Shown one piece after another: positions 32,340 to 45,207 of a DNA stretch of 64,000 nt. Position numbers and translations under genes: made by a program. Numbering within the stretch: position 1 is the first letter of the stretch; each line of letters opens with the position of its first letter. The DNA comes from Marsupella aquatica (lineage: Eukaryota > Marchantiophyta): positions 15,562,001 through 15,626,000 of the forward strand of contig OZ316893.1 of assembly GCA_973895155.1 (NCBI GenBank), read 5' to 3'. Under the pieces are notes generated by a model. It was given only the letters and a program-made list of their open reading frames with translations, did not search any database and was not told where the DNA came from.

Positions 32340-35300
32340 TGCTCGAAAATACTGGGCTAGGCAGGGACAGGCTAGTCAAGATGAATTGAGATTGAAGACC
32401 AGGTTTTCTTAGCAACGTAAATAGCATTGATTTTAAAACTGGAAGAAGAGGTCTGGAGGGGAAATTCATTTTGGAAGACAGGAATGAGCTCGGAAATATA
32501 TTCAAAACCATCTCAACCAAATTGGAGGGACTCACATTCGATTCGAATGGTACCCGCTCCTGTCACGAACGAATTGAATGAAGATGTCCGCAGTAATCGG
32601 TCCTTTTCTATTAGCGCAGATAGCACAAATTCATAAGAAATTGGCCTTTTCGTTGGATCTGCTCGGTATCCACGAGAACTGTACGAACTAGCATTAAAAG
32701 CCAGTACTCTGCTCTGTATCAGGCTTGTTGGGTGGTGAAATTGGTAATAACAAAGTTAAGTGTGCAAAGCTCGTAAAGGGACGTTGAGGATCATTTAATA
32801 TTGATATCCTGCGCTGCCTGGAGAGCTACATTGGGAATCACCGATCACTACTATTTGGCGGACTGCGCTGCGGAACAATGCGTCAAAAGTTTCATTGAGA
32901 TTCGTGTCAACTTGCTCTGCTACAGGCTATTAGAGTCACACAAATCTGGCTTATTGAGACTTGCTCTTCCACAAATTGAAAGGAAAGATGGGTCAAGACA
33001 AAAAATAATTGGTAACATCTAGCTTCCTGGAATTCAGATACAGCTTAAATGCAATTGCTCAGTTGGCAACTTCAAATGTGAACTCTGCCTTCGCAAATTT
33101 GTGTCCTACAATGCAAGAGGGGCCATCGGGCAGACATATATCAGGAAATCTGGAATTGTCTACCTACCTATGCCGCCAAAGAATAAAAGAAAAGTCTGTG
33201 TTGCTTGGCATGCCTATCTAATTGGTCTGCCTAAGAATGCGTGGATTCGGGCTTGACTTCAACTTTGATATGAACTCATCCGCAATTCAGTTACCCTGCA
33301 GATGCTCTACATCAAGTCTAAACTATGTACAACTTTCCCATTTTTTGTGGGCCAAACAAATTGCTAAGCCCATGGTGTATGATAAACATCTAGCTGCTAT
33401 AGAATTTCCTGTACTGACGTGGCCAGTATGTACAGATGGGTTCCACCCGACCCCTTGCTGCATGTACAAACAAATTGAACAGGGATGGATAATTAGATGT
33501 CCAGAAGTGCGTTACATCCGATGCCCTCAATGCTGCCTTCCCTCCCGGCTTCCCTCCACTCTGTGTCAGCCTTGCCCATGAGCAGTCGACCAGTCACGAT
33601 CCCAGCAAAGCAGGGGTTTTACAGTCTCTGGGTTGCACTGAAACAACTTGAATCATGTACATCGCTGATTCAATCAGCTGCTGGGCAGGAGTGCAACTTG
33701 AATCACCCAACAAAATCACCGGTAAAATCATTGTTGAGTCGAACTGCTGAACTGATCCATGATAGCTCCAATTACCGCTTGTAGCATCATAAAACATACG
33801 CCGCAATTGGCTTTGGATGTGATGGGCCTCAGCTTGACCTCCACATAGGACACTGCGACCATTTTGGAGGACCCATAAATTCGCTGCAATTGGCGACGTG
33901 GCAGCTTCCATCCATGGTAAAGTTGTGGAAGCTGGGTACTCCAATCACTTGTTACAGCCCATCACAACAAGCTTGATCGAGAGACCACCGGCACTGCCTG
34001 CTCACGTGGATGTCCTGTACCCTCAGCCCAGTAATGTAACTTGAATCTTATGAATGCAATTAAACCTGCTACAAATTCTATGAATCTCCATCGTCATTGT
34101 TGTCATCGGCTGATAACCAGGTTGGTGGTGGTGATCCAGGATAGCCAAATGTCTCATTAGGATCCATTCTAAAGCTGCACTGCTCGCGGACAGTGAACGA
34201 AATCCTCTGCTTCTTTGCTGAATTGAGGGTGACTCCCGGTGACATAAAATAACCCGAAGTGTCTATCGACGGCCAGCATTATCCTGGCCAACCAACCACG
34301 GTGGTGATGTGGTGTTCGGATATCCGAATTGCTCATTGGGATCCATTAGTAACCCACCAAATCGGAATTTGGGCACGAGGACTACACCTTTCTGTGTGTT
34401 TGTATGCTGGCAGGATCGTTGATGGCTGACTTCACTGTGAATGATGTCGAAGTCAAGAAAGCCGAGCTCTGGCTCCCTACTGATCACCGTCGTCAGATGA
34501 ACAGGACAACCACGGTGGTATGCTAGTACCGGTGTATCCGAATTGCTCGCTGGGATCCATTGACAAAAACTTTCTGGTGAATTGCGTGCAGGGATATGTA
34601 GTAGCTAAGTGAATGCAGATTCAGAGTCGTGAGCCTACAGCTGAGCCGTTGCTCACTATGAAATCCAATGCTGAATGAATCGATTGCAGATGGTGAATAA
34701 TCACAAAGCCACTAAGATTCCGACAATCTTACTCCCCGAATCCCAGTCGAAACGAAAGGATGCGAGTGCACGATTCACTCTTAGAAAAGTCCCAAACTAG
34801 AAATCTTAGTGTCGAAGACACGATGAGAATTGAAGGCAGACGGTCTCGAGAGGAAGATATCCGACGCAACGACTTCACAGCTGAACGAGAGAGCGAGAGA
34901 TGAAAATGAGAATGATTCCAGAGGAGAGCACGGGGTTTATTTTATGCTTCCCTTTAAGATGGAGTACTCCTGAAGCATCAGTTCGACTGCAATCTCGCGG
35001 GCTTCCTTAGCTGTTTTCCTCAGATGCGTCACTGAAAAGTCGGGCAGGGCGGGTTGAGGTTCCCAGGACTCCAGGAGGTCCAGCTTTTCCTCTCCAGACC
35101 GGTAAAACCTTCAGTGGTCGCCGTGGACGATCCCAGAAACTTTAACCGTGTCCATCGTTCTCTTTGCTCGCATCCCAATGCCATGTCAGCGTCGGAGGGG
35201 ACTACCGGTTCATGGCAATGAATCATATTCGGGCAATGCCGTCTTACGCGGATTTTCTTGTCTGCCGGGAAATTTGGGGGCTTTTCGAAATTCTGTCATT

Positions 35301-35970
35301 ATTATCGTTATTCCGTTCACACGCAATGGTCCTGCAAACCGGACGTCGACACGTAGATACAGAACTGCAGCTGCAAAAGTGCTCCCTCATCCTATGAGCA
35401 GAAACACGCGGGCTTCAACTCAACCGGCTCTACCTGGTCAATCCCCGTATTATCTGGTAATTACGTGTAGTGCAGGCTTTCCTGACGAGGGACACAGTCG
35501 TTGGAATCTACGACTGTGCACCGCGAACCATCGATGACAGAAATGCAGAATGATGCGCATGCAACCACGGCCCTTCGTAGCTAACGGATTTTATGGGGTG
35601 ATTATCCAGCCCGGTTGCAAGGACACGAGTGGGCTTTGAGCTAAATTTCCCTAGCGCGACTGAACCCTGGCGGCATTACCGTGCGTGCGGTCAAATCCGT
35701 GTACATACAAGGGAAGAACGAACGATCCACCCTACGATCGTCTGGTTGCGGATCAAGATAATTCATTACGTGAAGCAATCTCGAAGAGATATTGCCTCCT
35801 CTGGTTGAGCTGTTCCAGATAAACCCCTGATTTCGGTAGCAGCATGACCCCTCCACCACAAGCTGCCACGAAATGGACTTTGACGGCCATGGGAATTGCT
35901 GTGCAGGACAAATGCCTCAAATAACTCGATTTCGTGTGATGAAAGTTGGCCCAAAATAGCTTGGCCCAAA
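32340..35970. repeat. large dispersed repeat, copy R1
   Basis: This block aligns by eye with 50180-57770. Examples are TTCGTTGGAT(C/T)TGCTCGGTATCC at 32650 and 51120, TGCTGCATGTACAAACAAAT at 33457 and 51939, and the pair near 35553 and 56617. Within both copies, units containing CCGAATTGCTC(A/G)(T/C)TGGGATCCATT recur (about 34150, 34330, 34540). Some frames are shared between copies, for example RSVLCGGQAEA on the minus strand near 33840 and 52310, so a coding ancestor is possible. No intact gene is seen. Confidence 0.6.
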
Positions 35971-36700
35971 TGTGCATGCCCTCATTGAGTAGTGACCATT
36001 TGCTGAACAATACGCCCCCACCCCCCCAAACAATGATTACTGGTGTGTGACACTTTCCAAAGGACACTAATTACTTACAATAGGGTAAAGAGGGTACTAG
36101 TTCTCCCCACCTCTCGCCTTCTCTATTAGTATGGGCAGCTTCCAAATCTACCTCAAGTGATTATATTAATGTGGCTTTAGAAGTTGGGGCACTTTTGATG
36201 TTTTTCTACCAAAGCTAATCCCCCAAGGGTTTTACATAATTATCTACAACTATAATTTATAAGGGCTAAAAGAGAGCTTGGAATCCTTTTAGGGTCCCAA
36301 AGTGTCCGTAAGACCAACTGAGCAAGTGCACTGGAGTTATTTGATAAGAGACAAGTTGGGGAGGGACCCACTCCACCTTAAAAATCACATAGTGATCTGG
36401 CTGGTGCCCTTCTCGCTACAATATGATGAAGGGACTGCGGTTTCACTTTTAATGCAAACGAGTGGAAATAAGAATATAGCTACACCGTAAGTTCTAACAC
36501 TTTGCTATTTTAACTTATTGAAAATGATGTAAAAATGATCTTATCATATAGTATTTGAGTTTATAAAAGTAATCATTTGAATTAAAGTACATAAATGATT
36601 TTATTGTGAAGAAATAGAGGCGCATCAATCTCAGACAGCGTGCCTTGTACAAGCCATAGAATTTATAAATTTAAGTAATTTAAGTAATAAATATTTATCA
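35971..36700. other. no gene seen
   Basis: AT-rich sequence without a recognisable gene or repeat. Confidence 0.4.
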
Positions 36701-36724
36701 TGTCAGAAGCCTAATGTGTAGCAT

Positions 36725-36795
36725 AACCACTGTAGCACAGTGGTGGTGGCCTTGTGTGCAATCTGGTGGGTTGGGGGTTCGAGCCCTGCAAGTAA
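36725..36795 (+). repeat. possible tRNA-derived SINE head
   Basis: TGTAGCACAGTGGTGG (36731-36746) resembles an RNA polymerase III A box. GGTTCGAGCCC (36776-36786) matches a B box at the right distance. No tRNA cloverleaf or 3' end is formed, so a SINE is more likely than a tRNA gene. The body and tail are not delimited. Confidence 0.5.
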
Positions 36796-36863
36796 TAATT
36801 ATTTCACATCAAGATTATTTTGAAGAGAAAAATTATATAAGAATTGTGAAAAGGAGTACAAGT

Positions 36864-37225
36864 GCAAAAAAGAAAAACAAAGGATTTTGAAATAACAAAA
36901 ACATATAGGGGGTCTGAGATAAATTCAAAACTTATGGAATATTAACAAAGAAGACAGCCCTCATAGACCAAATTAAAATTAAAATAATGACAAAACAAAA
37001 ATGAACTAGGAAGACTGAAACAAAGATTCGCCATATAGCAATGTTGCAAAAAAGAAAAACAAAGGATTTTGAAATAACAAAAACATATAGGGGGTCTGAA
37101 TAAATTCAAAACTTATGGAATATTAACAAAGAAGACAGCCCTCATAGACCAAATTAAAATTAAAATAATGTCAAAACAAAAATGAACTAGGAAGACTGAA
37201 ACAAAGATTAGCCATATAGCAATGT
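36864..37225. repeat. 182-bp tandem duplication
   Basis: The segment 36864-37045 is repeated at 37046-37225 with only a few differences, beginning GCAAAAAAGAAAAACAAAGG. The high identity implies a recent duplication. Confidence 0.9.
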
Positions 37226-40200
37226 AAGAAAAATAAGAATAAACCAAGCCCGAGGATGAACTTACCTCCAATAGAGATGGACTACAAACTAGGATAATAA
37301 GTGAATGTGCTCCGTAAAAGCAAAACTTGCGTCCCACTCCATTGCATGTAGTATTAGCAGCAAAACTTGGGTCCCGCATGTAGTATTCGCAACAGTTTAG
37401 CAGGAAACAGCCCCCAACTTCAAGTTAAATGAACTGGAACAATATCTTTCCATTCGACGGTGCCGATGACATCCTGGAGACCAAAAAATTAGAGTAAATT
37501 GCGCCCAAAGTCTTGTAAATGCACCTTAGACTAAGGAAGGAGTTAACCTGTTGGTCTACGATGCAATGATCCATGCACATTGCTTACATTCATGCATTGC
37601 GATGCACTCCTCACACGGCCCTGGCCTCGTCCTCGTCTCTTTACCATTGTCGCAAAACCAAGCGTAAAACCAAAATAGCCATAATCTCTGGCTGGCTTTT
37701 CTCTCATTTTCTGGTCCAGCTCGATCACTATAATGGGCATGAATGCAACCACAGTAGGGCATGTCCAGTTGAGATCTTGAGTGAAAAAGCTCAAAAGTTC
37801 AACAAACATTAAAGTAACCCTAAATCCCCAAGAATGATTAGAAAAATTGAATATATATCCTTTATGTACATACATGCCTGAATTGCTTGATTCGTTGTAA
37901 TCTTCATTCGAATCCCTGTTTCAACTGTTCTGTGGTTCCTGCACCATTAAAGGGAGATTCGCCAATCACACAAGAGGTGCAGGATAATGCATTTGCATCG
38001 GAGGTATGATACTCAAAACAAGAATTCCTAACCACATGACCGACGAATTCTTACGTTGGGTTAACAATATATATAAGCATGGACGGGATGCTTGATGACT
38101 TTTGAGTTCACACATGATGCGCATCTTCGGCTGATAGGACTGTACCTCGGGGGGATTTACTCTGATTGCATGGTTTCATCTTACCGACCTTTATCAATTC
38201 CACTAATTTTAAGCAAAGATCTTTCGACCTGTGTTGTCCATAATGCTCGGTAACTTTGCATAATATTATCGTTCATCGCGACATAAGCTCAGAGACCCAA
38301 GATGAAAGACTTTTATCGATGAAGAACGATATTAAAAGTGAATTTTCAACAGGCTAGGTGCAACCCACCAGAACTACTTCTGTCAGTGGCATAGAGGATG
38401 CCTCGAAGTACAACCAGTCTGACAAACTGCAAGTTGTGTACGTGGCGTTTTCCACCTATCGTAAATGAAAGTCACGTTGAAGCTAAGGTCTGGAAGATTG
38501 ACATGGTAGCTTTGAGTTCGCCAGTAACACATGTGGGACCGACTCAATCCACAATGAACTTAATCGTGTTTTTCATGCTTGGACGTTTCGGAGATTACTG
38601 TAGATAACTGTATGATGCCATTTATAATCCAAAATGTTACTGCTGAGGGACAAGTCTCCCATCATTGTGTACTGCTACAGTCCTACGAAAGATTGGAACA
38701 GAAGAACTAGAGTACCTTTCAGGGCACTCATCTCGCATCTGCTGTCGTATTTTTAGAATTTTTAATGGGGGCAAAAGCCCAAACTGTAGTATATGTCTAC
38801 GGGGCTCAGGCAGCACAAACTTACTGGCAGACCCAATTATGTCTCTTTCTTCAATTTGAACTCGCCTTCCCGTGTTTCCAGCAGTCGCTGAATTCGACCG
38901 GCATGCCAGTGACATGTTGGCTGTACAGCATCAGATAACCACTGCTGCAAACATGTAGAAATGTCTTTCATCACCGGGGTCTGCAAAGACATGTAGTACC
39001 TGCTTATTGCTTCCAAGCGAATGATTGCATTCAGATTTTATCGACGTTCAAGAGATAACAATTTCTGCCGCAATTTCTATTCAATCGTTTCCTATTCAAT
39101 TGTTTTTCCAGCGAGTATGTAGTGCCTGGGGAGGGTCTGCTGAAATTAGCAATATTACTACATGCTTGTTGAGCTTGCAAACTGAAGTTCCGCTATATAC
39201 GTCGAAAGTCTAGCTACCTTGTGATTATGACCGTTGTGATTCTTTCCAAATTACAATTTTAGCCTGCATTAAATGTTTAAACCTACGCCCTGCGTTCTTT
39301 CTGGCTGCCAAAAGTGTTCTTTGAATCGCGGGAATGGTTGACCTCTGAAGACTTATCTACAAATCTTCGATGAATCCCTACTATATATCACTTTGAATTG
39401 GGTAGTTTGATTAACAATAATAGTCGAGTTAAATATGAGGGGACAGCGTTCAGTGTCACGTCTAGGACACAATGAAAAGTACTACCTCCCAACGCCATGG
39501 TCCTGCATCCTCGTCGGCAATCGCATCGGAATCCCATATTGAAAGTAAATTCATAGTTTCAAACATCTTGCAACCTTTTCTAATCTTGCCCATGACCCCC
39601 GGTAGCTCGGATTTAACTTTTTCCCATCTACATACATTGTCTTCCTTTGAATGCCGCCCGTGGCTAGGACCAGCAAAGCATTTAATCAGCGAAAGGCTCT
39701 AATGATTACCATCAGCTTAATTTTAGTATCAGCCCATAGTTGCGATTTGATGTTGTTATCCAAACTTGACTTGCCAGGTCAACTTCAGCGACCTTGGCGA
39801 ACCAAGTTCGGACAACAGCATGAAATATGAAAGGACCGCGCGTACATCAGTTTATAACTTTCCAAGCCTTCCGGTGGGGTTGTTGTGCTGTTCATCCGTT
39901 GGACATCATGTGATCGTGAAAGTCTGTCTTCCCCACATCTGCCTTCTAAACGGTTCAGATTAGATTACTACTGAAGGCAGAGCAACAGATCGAGGCCTCA
40001 CAAATCAATCTTTCAAGCTGCCGGTATTCATCTAGCCATAATCTGAAGACTTTGCATAGCTTTGACAGTATCGGTGCTTCTGCGTCTCTGATTGAAAAGG
40101 TTTCACATACTCATTGTAGTTCAGAGCTTCAACCACCTAGAATCGCTATCTTGCGGAGCCGATCCTTCTCCGGCAAGCTACTCATGGGTGGATGGCGTAG

Positions 40201-40980
40201 CTTCTAAAACGTCCTCGGACAGAGTAAACATTTTTCTCTTCCGAATCTGCTAGTGGTCAAATCCTGTGTGAATGTGCTCCACTGGCCGGATGACGACCAT
40301 ATAGTCAGTCAATCTACTATAGATGCTGTAAAGGAACGAAATGCCTTGATCTCTGTGAACAGTGCACAATCATTTGCAGCCTCCGACTGGTCCATCGTCC
40401 GTTGCGTTGAAAACTTCGATCAGATATAATTGTCCCCTACAAGGGCGACAGCCCTACTATTTACGCTCCATGGGACTTGGGACGCCTTTGCCATCATTCC
40501 GTTCGCAATTCGGAATGAGAGCCAGCGTAACAGCCTGGGGGGATTACTAGTGGTCACTAAGTTGTATACCAGTCTGTTGAAGTATGGTATCTGATACTAA
40601 GATGTGATATCTCCACGAGAAGTCCAGATTTCTGTAGCCTAGTAATCAATGCTCGATTGGTCACATGTATTTAATCTATCCACATTGGCACCGGGTTATC
40701 ATATGAACCCTCTACCGATAGGGAGTCAAGGTACTCTCGATCTGATCGAAACGGAAGTATTTTCTCCAAAGGGTAAATGACAAATTTGAAAAATGAAGGG
40801 TGAGTCGAAGCAATTCCTGGAACGTTCCCGTTCACATACGTATGGGAGTTCCTTTTTGAAGACATTAACAAAAGCTGAAGAGTCTAAAGACAATAAGCTC
40901 TACACCCTGCTGTACCCTGGCTAAACGTGAAGGTTTGAGAGTCCAGATCTCCTCGATCCGGCGAATTACCTTTTGGCGAA
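37226..40980. other. no gene seen
   Basis: Short unrelated frames only. AAGTTCGGACAACAGCA near 39808 also occurs near 62716, a hint of another dispersed repeat. Confidence 0.4.
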
Positions 40981-41009
40981 TTTTCGCATGGCCACGGCTA
41001 CAGAAACAA

Positions 41010-41330
41010 AACCTGGACCGAAACTTCTTCGAGGAATACACGAAGTTCCTTCATCTAATACAGATGCAGCCACGTCAATAGAAATAATCTGGAAGGTTCG
41101 TCAGGGGAAACACGTCATTCCTCCATCGAGGATCTGCATGCTTCTTCGAGGGATATGAATGTGCGCGACTCCGCTATGCCATGAAGGAAAGATTCAGCCA
41201 CATCACCATAGCTGCGAAGCTTCTTGGAGGGATGTGAGAAGTTCCTCCAGAAAGACAAAATTCAGCCGCGTCAACACAACCTGGATTCTTCTTCGAAGGA
41301 TGCACCAAGGTGGCAGCAAGTTGCTGCATG
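41010..41330. repeat. degenerate tandem repeat (CTTCTTCGAGGGAT)
   Basis: Four diverged units of about 80 bp include a CTTCTTCGAGG(A/G)AT core, GAAGTTCCT(T/C)C and CAGCCACGTCAA-like segments. No coding function is evident. Confidence 0.5.
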
Positions 41331-41840
41331 GCTCGAGGAAATTACACACGGGAGCCAAAAGAAATTCTAGCAGCGAAGACAAGTACCGCAGAAGAAATGG
41401 AGTCACTACTGGCATTCTCCAGCGATACAAAAAGAACTGGAGAAGCTTCATCGAAGCCTTCCGTAGTATCTTCGAATTTGCAAATTTGGAGGTCTCATAT
41501 GGAGCGAACATTAGGTAATTGTCAGCTAAGAAACTGCAGATATAGCAAGTTCCATGAAATTCCCAAACTTCACGACGCGTAAATTGATATATATCGCTCA
41601 GATGTCCTCCCGCTACCAAGGTGCAGCGTAGCTTCTTCTAGCCGCGAACTTTCTCGAATGCACCTGACCACAAAGTTCTGCAATCTCAAACCTGACTGGC
41701 AAACCCGACTGGCAGAACTCCAGGCGCTGAAGGAGTCAGCTGAGACGTTCAGACAACTTGACCGAGAGAAATAGACTCGTGAAACTGACCAGATTGGGCC
41801 GGCATTCCAAGACAGTGCTGTCTACGGCCACAATTACCTC

Positions 41841-41911
41841 CCCCGGGCGGAACTGATTGAAGAGCTTCCTGGATCCATCTACGATTCTCGGCCCCGGGCG
41901 GAACTGATTGC
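41841..41911. repeat. 51-bp direct repeat (CCCCGGGCGGAACTGATTG)
   Basis: The 19-base core occurs at about 41842 and again at about 41893. Confidence 0.7.
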
Positions 41912-42039
41912 AGAACTCTCACCTTTTGAATGATGACGATAAAAAGTGACTGAGCAGTTGAGTGGCTCTTTCGTACCGTCTGAAAAGCCCCTACCGTTGA
42001 GTCCATCGCACTTGTGTTCAGCGATTGTGCTCCATTAGG

Positions 42040-42240
42040 GGGGTCTCAAAATTGGGTCATAAACGAAAGTTGGTTTTCTCAAAATTGAGTTATTAGTGAA
42101 AGCTGTCTTCTCAAATTAGTGAAAGAAAGTTAGGCTTTCTCGAAATTGAGTCATTAGTGAACGTTGTCTTCTCAAATTAGTGAAAGTTAGTTCGTATCGA
42201 AGTTGGGTCATTAGTGAAATTTAGTTAATTGGGTTTCATA
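42040..42240. repeat. tandem repeat (TTCTCAAAATTGAGTTATTAG type)
   Basis: Three to four units of about 50 bp are built from TTCTC(A/G)AAATTG(A/G)GT, (A/G)TTAGTGAA and AGTTxGxxTT segments. Confidence 0.65.
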
Positions 42241-44331
42241 ATTATGAGTCTCACTAATGACCCCGGGTGAGACTCCGTATTGGAGCGTGAACTTTTTTAA
42301 TTAGTGTGGGGAACTAACTTGTCTTTCTTTCAACTATGAATTATTTATTTTAATTTGTGAGGTTTAATTTTCTTTAATTGAAAGGCTTTATACCCCTAAC
42401 CTAAGAAAAATCTTGCCAGTCCAAAATGTCTAGTTTCTATGCCCTTGTGACCCTTGCTCTCATCAAAACAGCAAGGCACCCCACAAGGCACCAGCAGGGA
42501 CACCAGTTAGTGCTTCGAGTTGTCATCAAAGGAGCAAGGGAGCAAGACAGTCACATACACATCAGTCTAGTCTTGTCTATAATAATTAAACAATCATGTC
42601 CAAAGGAAGTGCTTCTGGGGAGGTATATGCATGATGCGACCCCTAGCAAAACTTTTTACATATTGGGCCCCTTTGAAAGTCCCTTTTGCTACGCATGCAG
42701 TAGAGTCTCACCAGGAAATTGGTAAGAAACAATGTGAAAATACCTTGGGTAGCTTGTGTGAAAGTAAACATAATGAAAATCATGGTACAATAAAATTCAA
42801 ACCAAAAGACATTAACTATAAATATTGTCTTCACTTAAGTTACATCGGAGTTTGGCCAACCTTGGCCACTATCCTACGGGTCTCCCAATACTCTATCAAC
42901 CGTCCAAAAATGGGCTCCGACCGTGCATTTTTTATAGTGTGACCAAAAACAGCTGTTGTGAAACTAATGGTGAATCATAAATTTACAACTCGTTTTTGGC
43001 AGGAGTCAATTTTGGCACTTTGATCAGAAATGAGATTTTCATGACTGTCAGATCTTGAAACCAGGGTTGATGAAAAAAAAATGGACACGGCCGTGCAGGA
43101 TGTTTGCTGGGATGGGCTGTCAAAGAGAAGGGGAGGGCGGGGAAATGTCAATGAGGGGGAGGGAGAGGGGAAGAAGGGCAGCCAGAGAAGGAACAGAAAG
43201 GGAAGTGATCGAGAAAAAGGAATGAGCAGGCACCCAACAATCATCTTTCTGCACTCTTTTTTGCCCACAATTTTCAAAGCAATTGTATTCTACACTAACA
43301 TCACTCTTTTACAACAATGCAAGGGCAGTTGAGTACCATAGTTGAGTACCATGTTTGGCATTCAACATTGTTGGTTGCTCAACTAACAATATTTATGCTC
43401 CGTCAGGCATTAATCATCTTTTGCGTGGGCAACACTTTTGCTGGGCATCTTTTTTACTGATCAACTTTTCTAAATGTTTGACATAGTTTCTACTCAAGAC
43501 ATTTTTGACAATTTGTATGCATCGACAATATGGTAGAACTGCTAAAGGATAGTAATTTGAGAGGGCCTCTGATTTTGTTTTTTATTTTATTACTTGTTTT
43601 CCTTTGTTGGTCTTCCAATATAGGAATGTCCTGCCCCAAGACACTGCAAATAATTTCTGGACCCAACTGTGTAGGATAATTATGAATTGAGACTCAAGAG
43701 AAAGATTTTCTCTTCAAACAAGTTACTATTTATTTTTTCTTGAAAGGAATACTAGCTTTACTTAATATTTGGAAAGCAAAATCCAACACAACCAGGAACC
43801 ACAAGCCAGAATCAAAACGGGACCAAGGCCAAACACCACCCAAAGCCAAACACATTTGGCTAAGAGGGAACCAGTGAGGGAACTCAAAGTAATTGCAAGG
43901 AACCAACAGTCCCAAAACCAAGGAGAAACAGCTAAACAGCTACCGCAAATAAGAGGGCCAACTCAGCAGGAGAGCAGGGAGAGCACCAAGATAATACAAG
44001 GAACTGAACCACAGTCCAACTTACAGCGAAAATCAAAGTAACTGATTAACTATTTGCAAGAAACACTACAGAGCCTAACATCTCAAAATCATAGGGAAAA
44101 GAAAAGTGAAACTGAGGAACGACAACTAAAACAGTTTGAAGATTGAAAGCCAAGAGGGGGCAGCAGCCAGCGCTGAAACATTTATCAACAACTAATAAAG
44201 ACCTCCTTCCCCTCCTCCTTCAAAACCTTGGGGGTTTTACCTTTCACAACAATATCATATCACGCCAGACAAAAGATAGGGTCACTTTATTGGTTATGTT
44301 GTAAGGGAAGACTTAAAAAAATTCTTATAAG
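42241..44331. other. no gene seen; purine-rich stretch
   Basis: A purine-rich segment (about 43110-43230) resembles the one at 31740-31930, as does the nearby GTGGGCAACACTT (compare GTAGGCAACACTT at 31976). The two may be remnants of one repeat family. No coding gene is supported. Confidence 0.4.
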
Positions 44332-44336
44332 AACAA
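44332..44336. repeat. left target site duplication AACAA of copia
   Basis: AACAA directly precedes the 5' LTR and is repeated at 49997-50001 after the 3' LTR, the 5-bp duplication expected for copia. Confidence 0.9.
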
Positions 44337-44757
44337 TGTTGGGTATTTACTCTTACGTCTAGGTTAGGTATGACGTGGTTGGTACAACAACGTGGGTTGG
44401 TACAACTATGTGGTTAGGTACAACTACGTGATTAGGTACAACTATGTGGTTAGGTACAACTACGTGATTAGGTACAACTATGTGGTTAGGTACAACTAAG
44501 TTGCACACTATATCATAAGAGGCATGTGTGCTTGGAGAGGAAGGACCAAGGCTCATTGTTATGGAGCCACTTGAGAGATAGGGAGAGCTTACACTGTGGA
44601 GACTCGGTATAGCCGACGGGCTTAGAGTTCAGTAAAGCTCTCTTGTGTGTTCCCGTGGACGTAGCCTCAAGGAGGTGAACCACGTATCTCTTGTGTCGAC
44701 TATTGTGCGTTGGATGGTTCATGGGCTTGCCGTTGCGATCGTCGTCTATGCTCAACA
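44337..44757 (+). repeat. 5' LTR of copia, 421 bp
   Basis: Begins TGTTGGGTATTTACTC and ends TATGCTCAACA. It has three copies of the ACTATGTGGTTAGGTACA-containing unit, against two in the 3' LTR. Confidence 0.93.
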
Positions 44758-44759
44758 AT

Positions 44760-44771
44760 TGGTATCAGAGC
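44760..44771 (+). promoter_or_regulatory. copia primer binding site
   Basis: TGGTATCAGAGC is complementary to the 3' region of plant initiator methionine tRNA, the usual copia primer. It starts two bases after the LTR. Confidence 0.9.
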
Positions 44772-45207
44772 ATGCTTGGGAGGTGACGTGTGTTCGTGAC
44801 GGGATTTCATTATGGTTTTTCCAGCGTTGAGTGTCGGTGGATTTCCCGGAGTTCCGTCGCATGGAACTTGGAGTTTATGGGCTCAACGGATAGATCGGGG
44901 CAAGAGCTTTCTAACGGTGTGAAGAAATCGCTGAACGGAGCTCGTGGTGCAGAGAGATCTAAGTTTTCGTCGTTCTGGATTTTGTGAAGAAAGTTGGCAA
45001 TCGACTCGGAGGGAGAAGCGTCAAGTGTTTTGACTCAACGGAGAGATTGAGGCAAGACGATTGTTTTGAGTCCGGGATTGGCTCTTTGATGCAAAGAGGA
45101 AGGCTAAGCAAAATCAATTACCTTGTTGGATTGGTGACGGCACCAAGTGCAATTGATCAACATTCGTTATTGACAAGGGGCAGAGAGAGGAGCAGGAGGA
45201 AGAGCAC

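Noticed and set aside
36725-36795. A tRNA gene.
   Set aside because: A and B boxes are present, but I cannot fold acceptor and anticodon stems, so a SINE head fits better.
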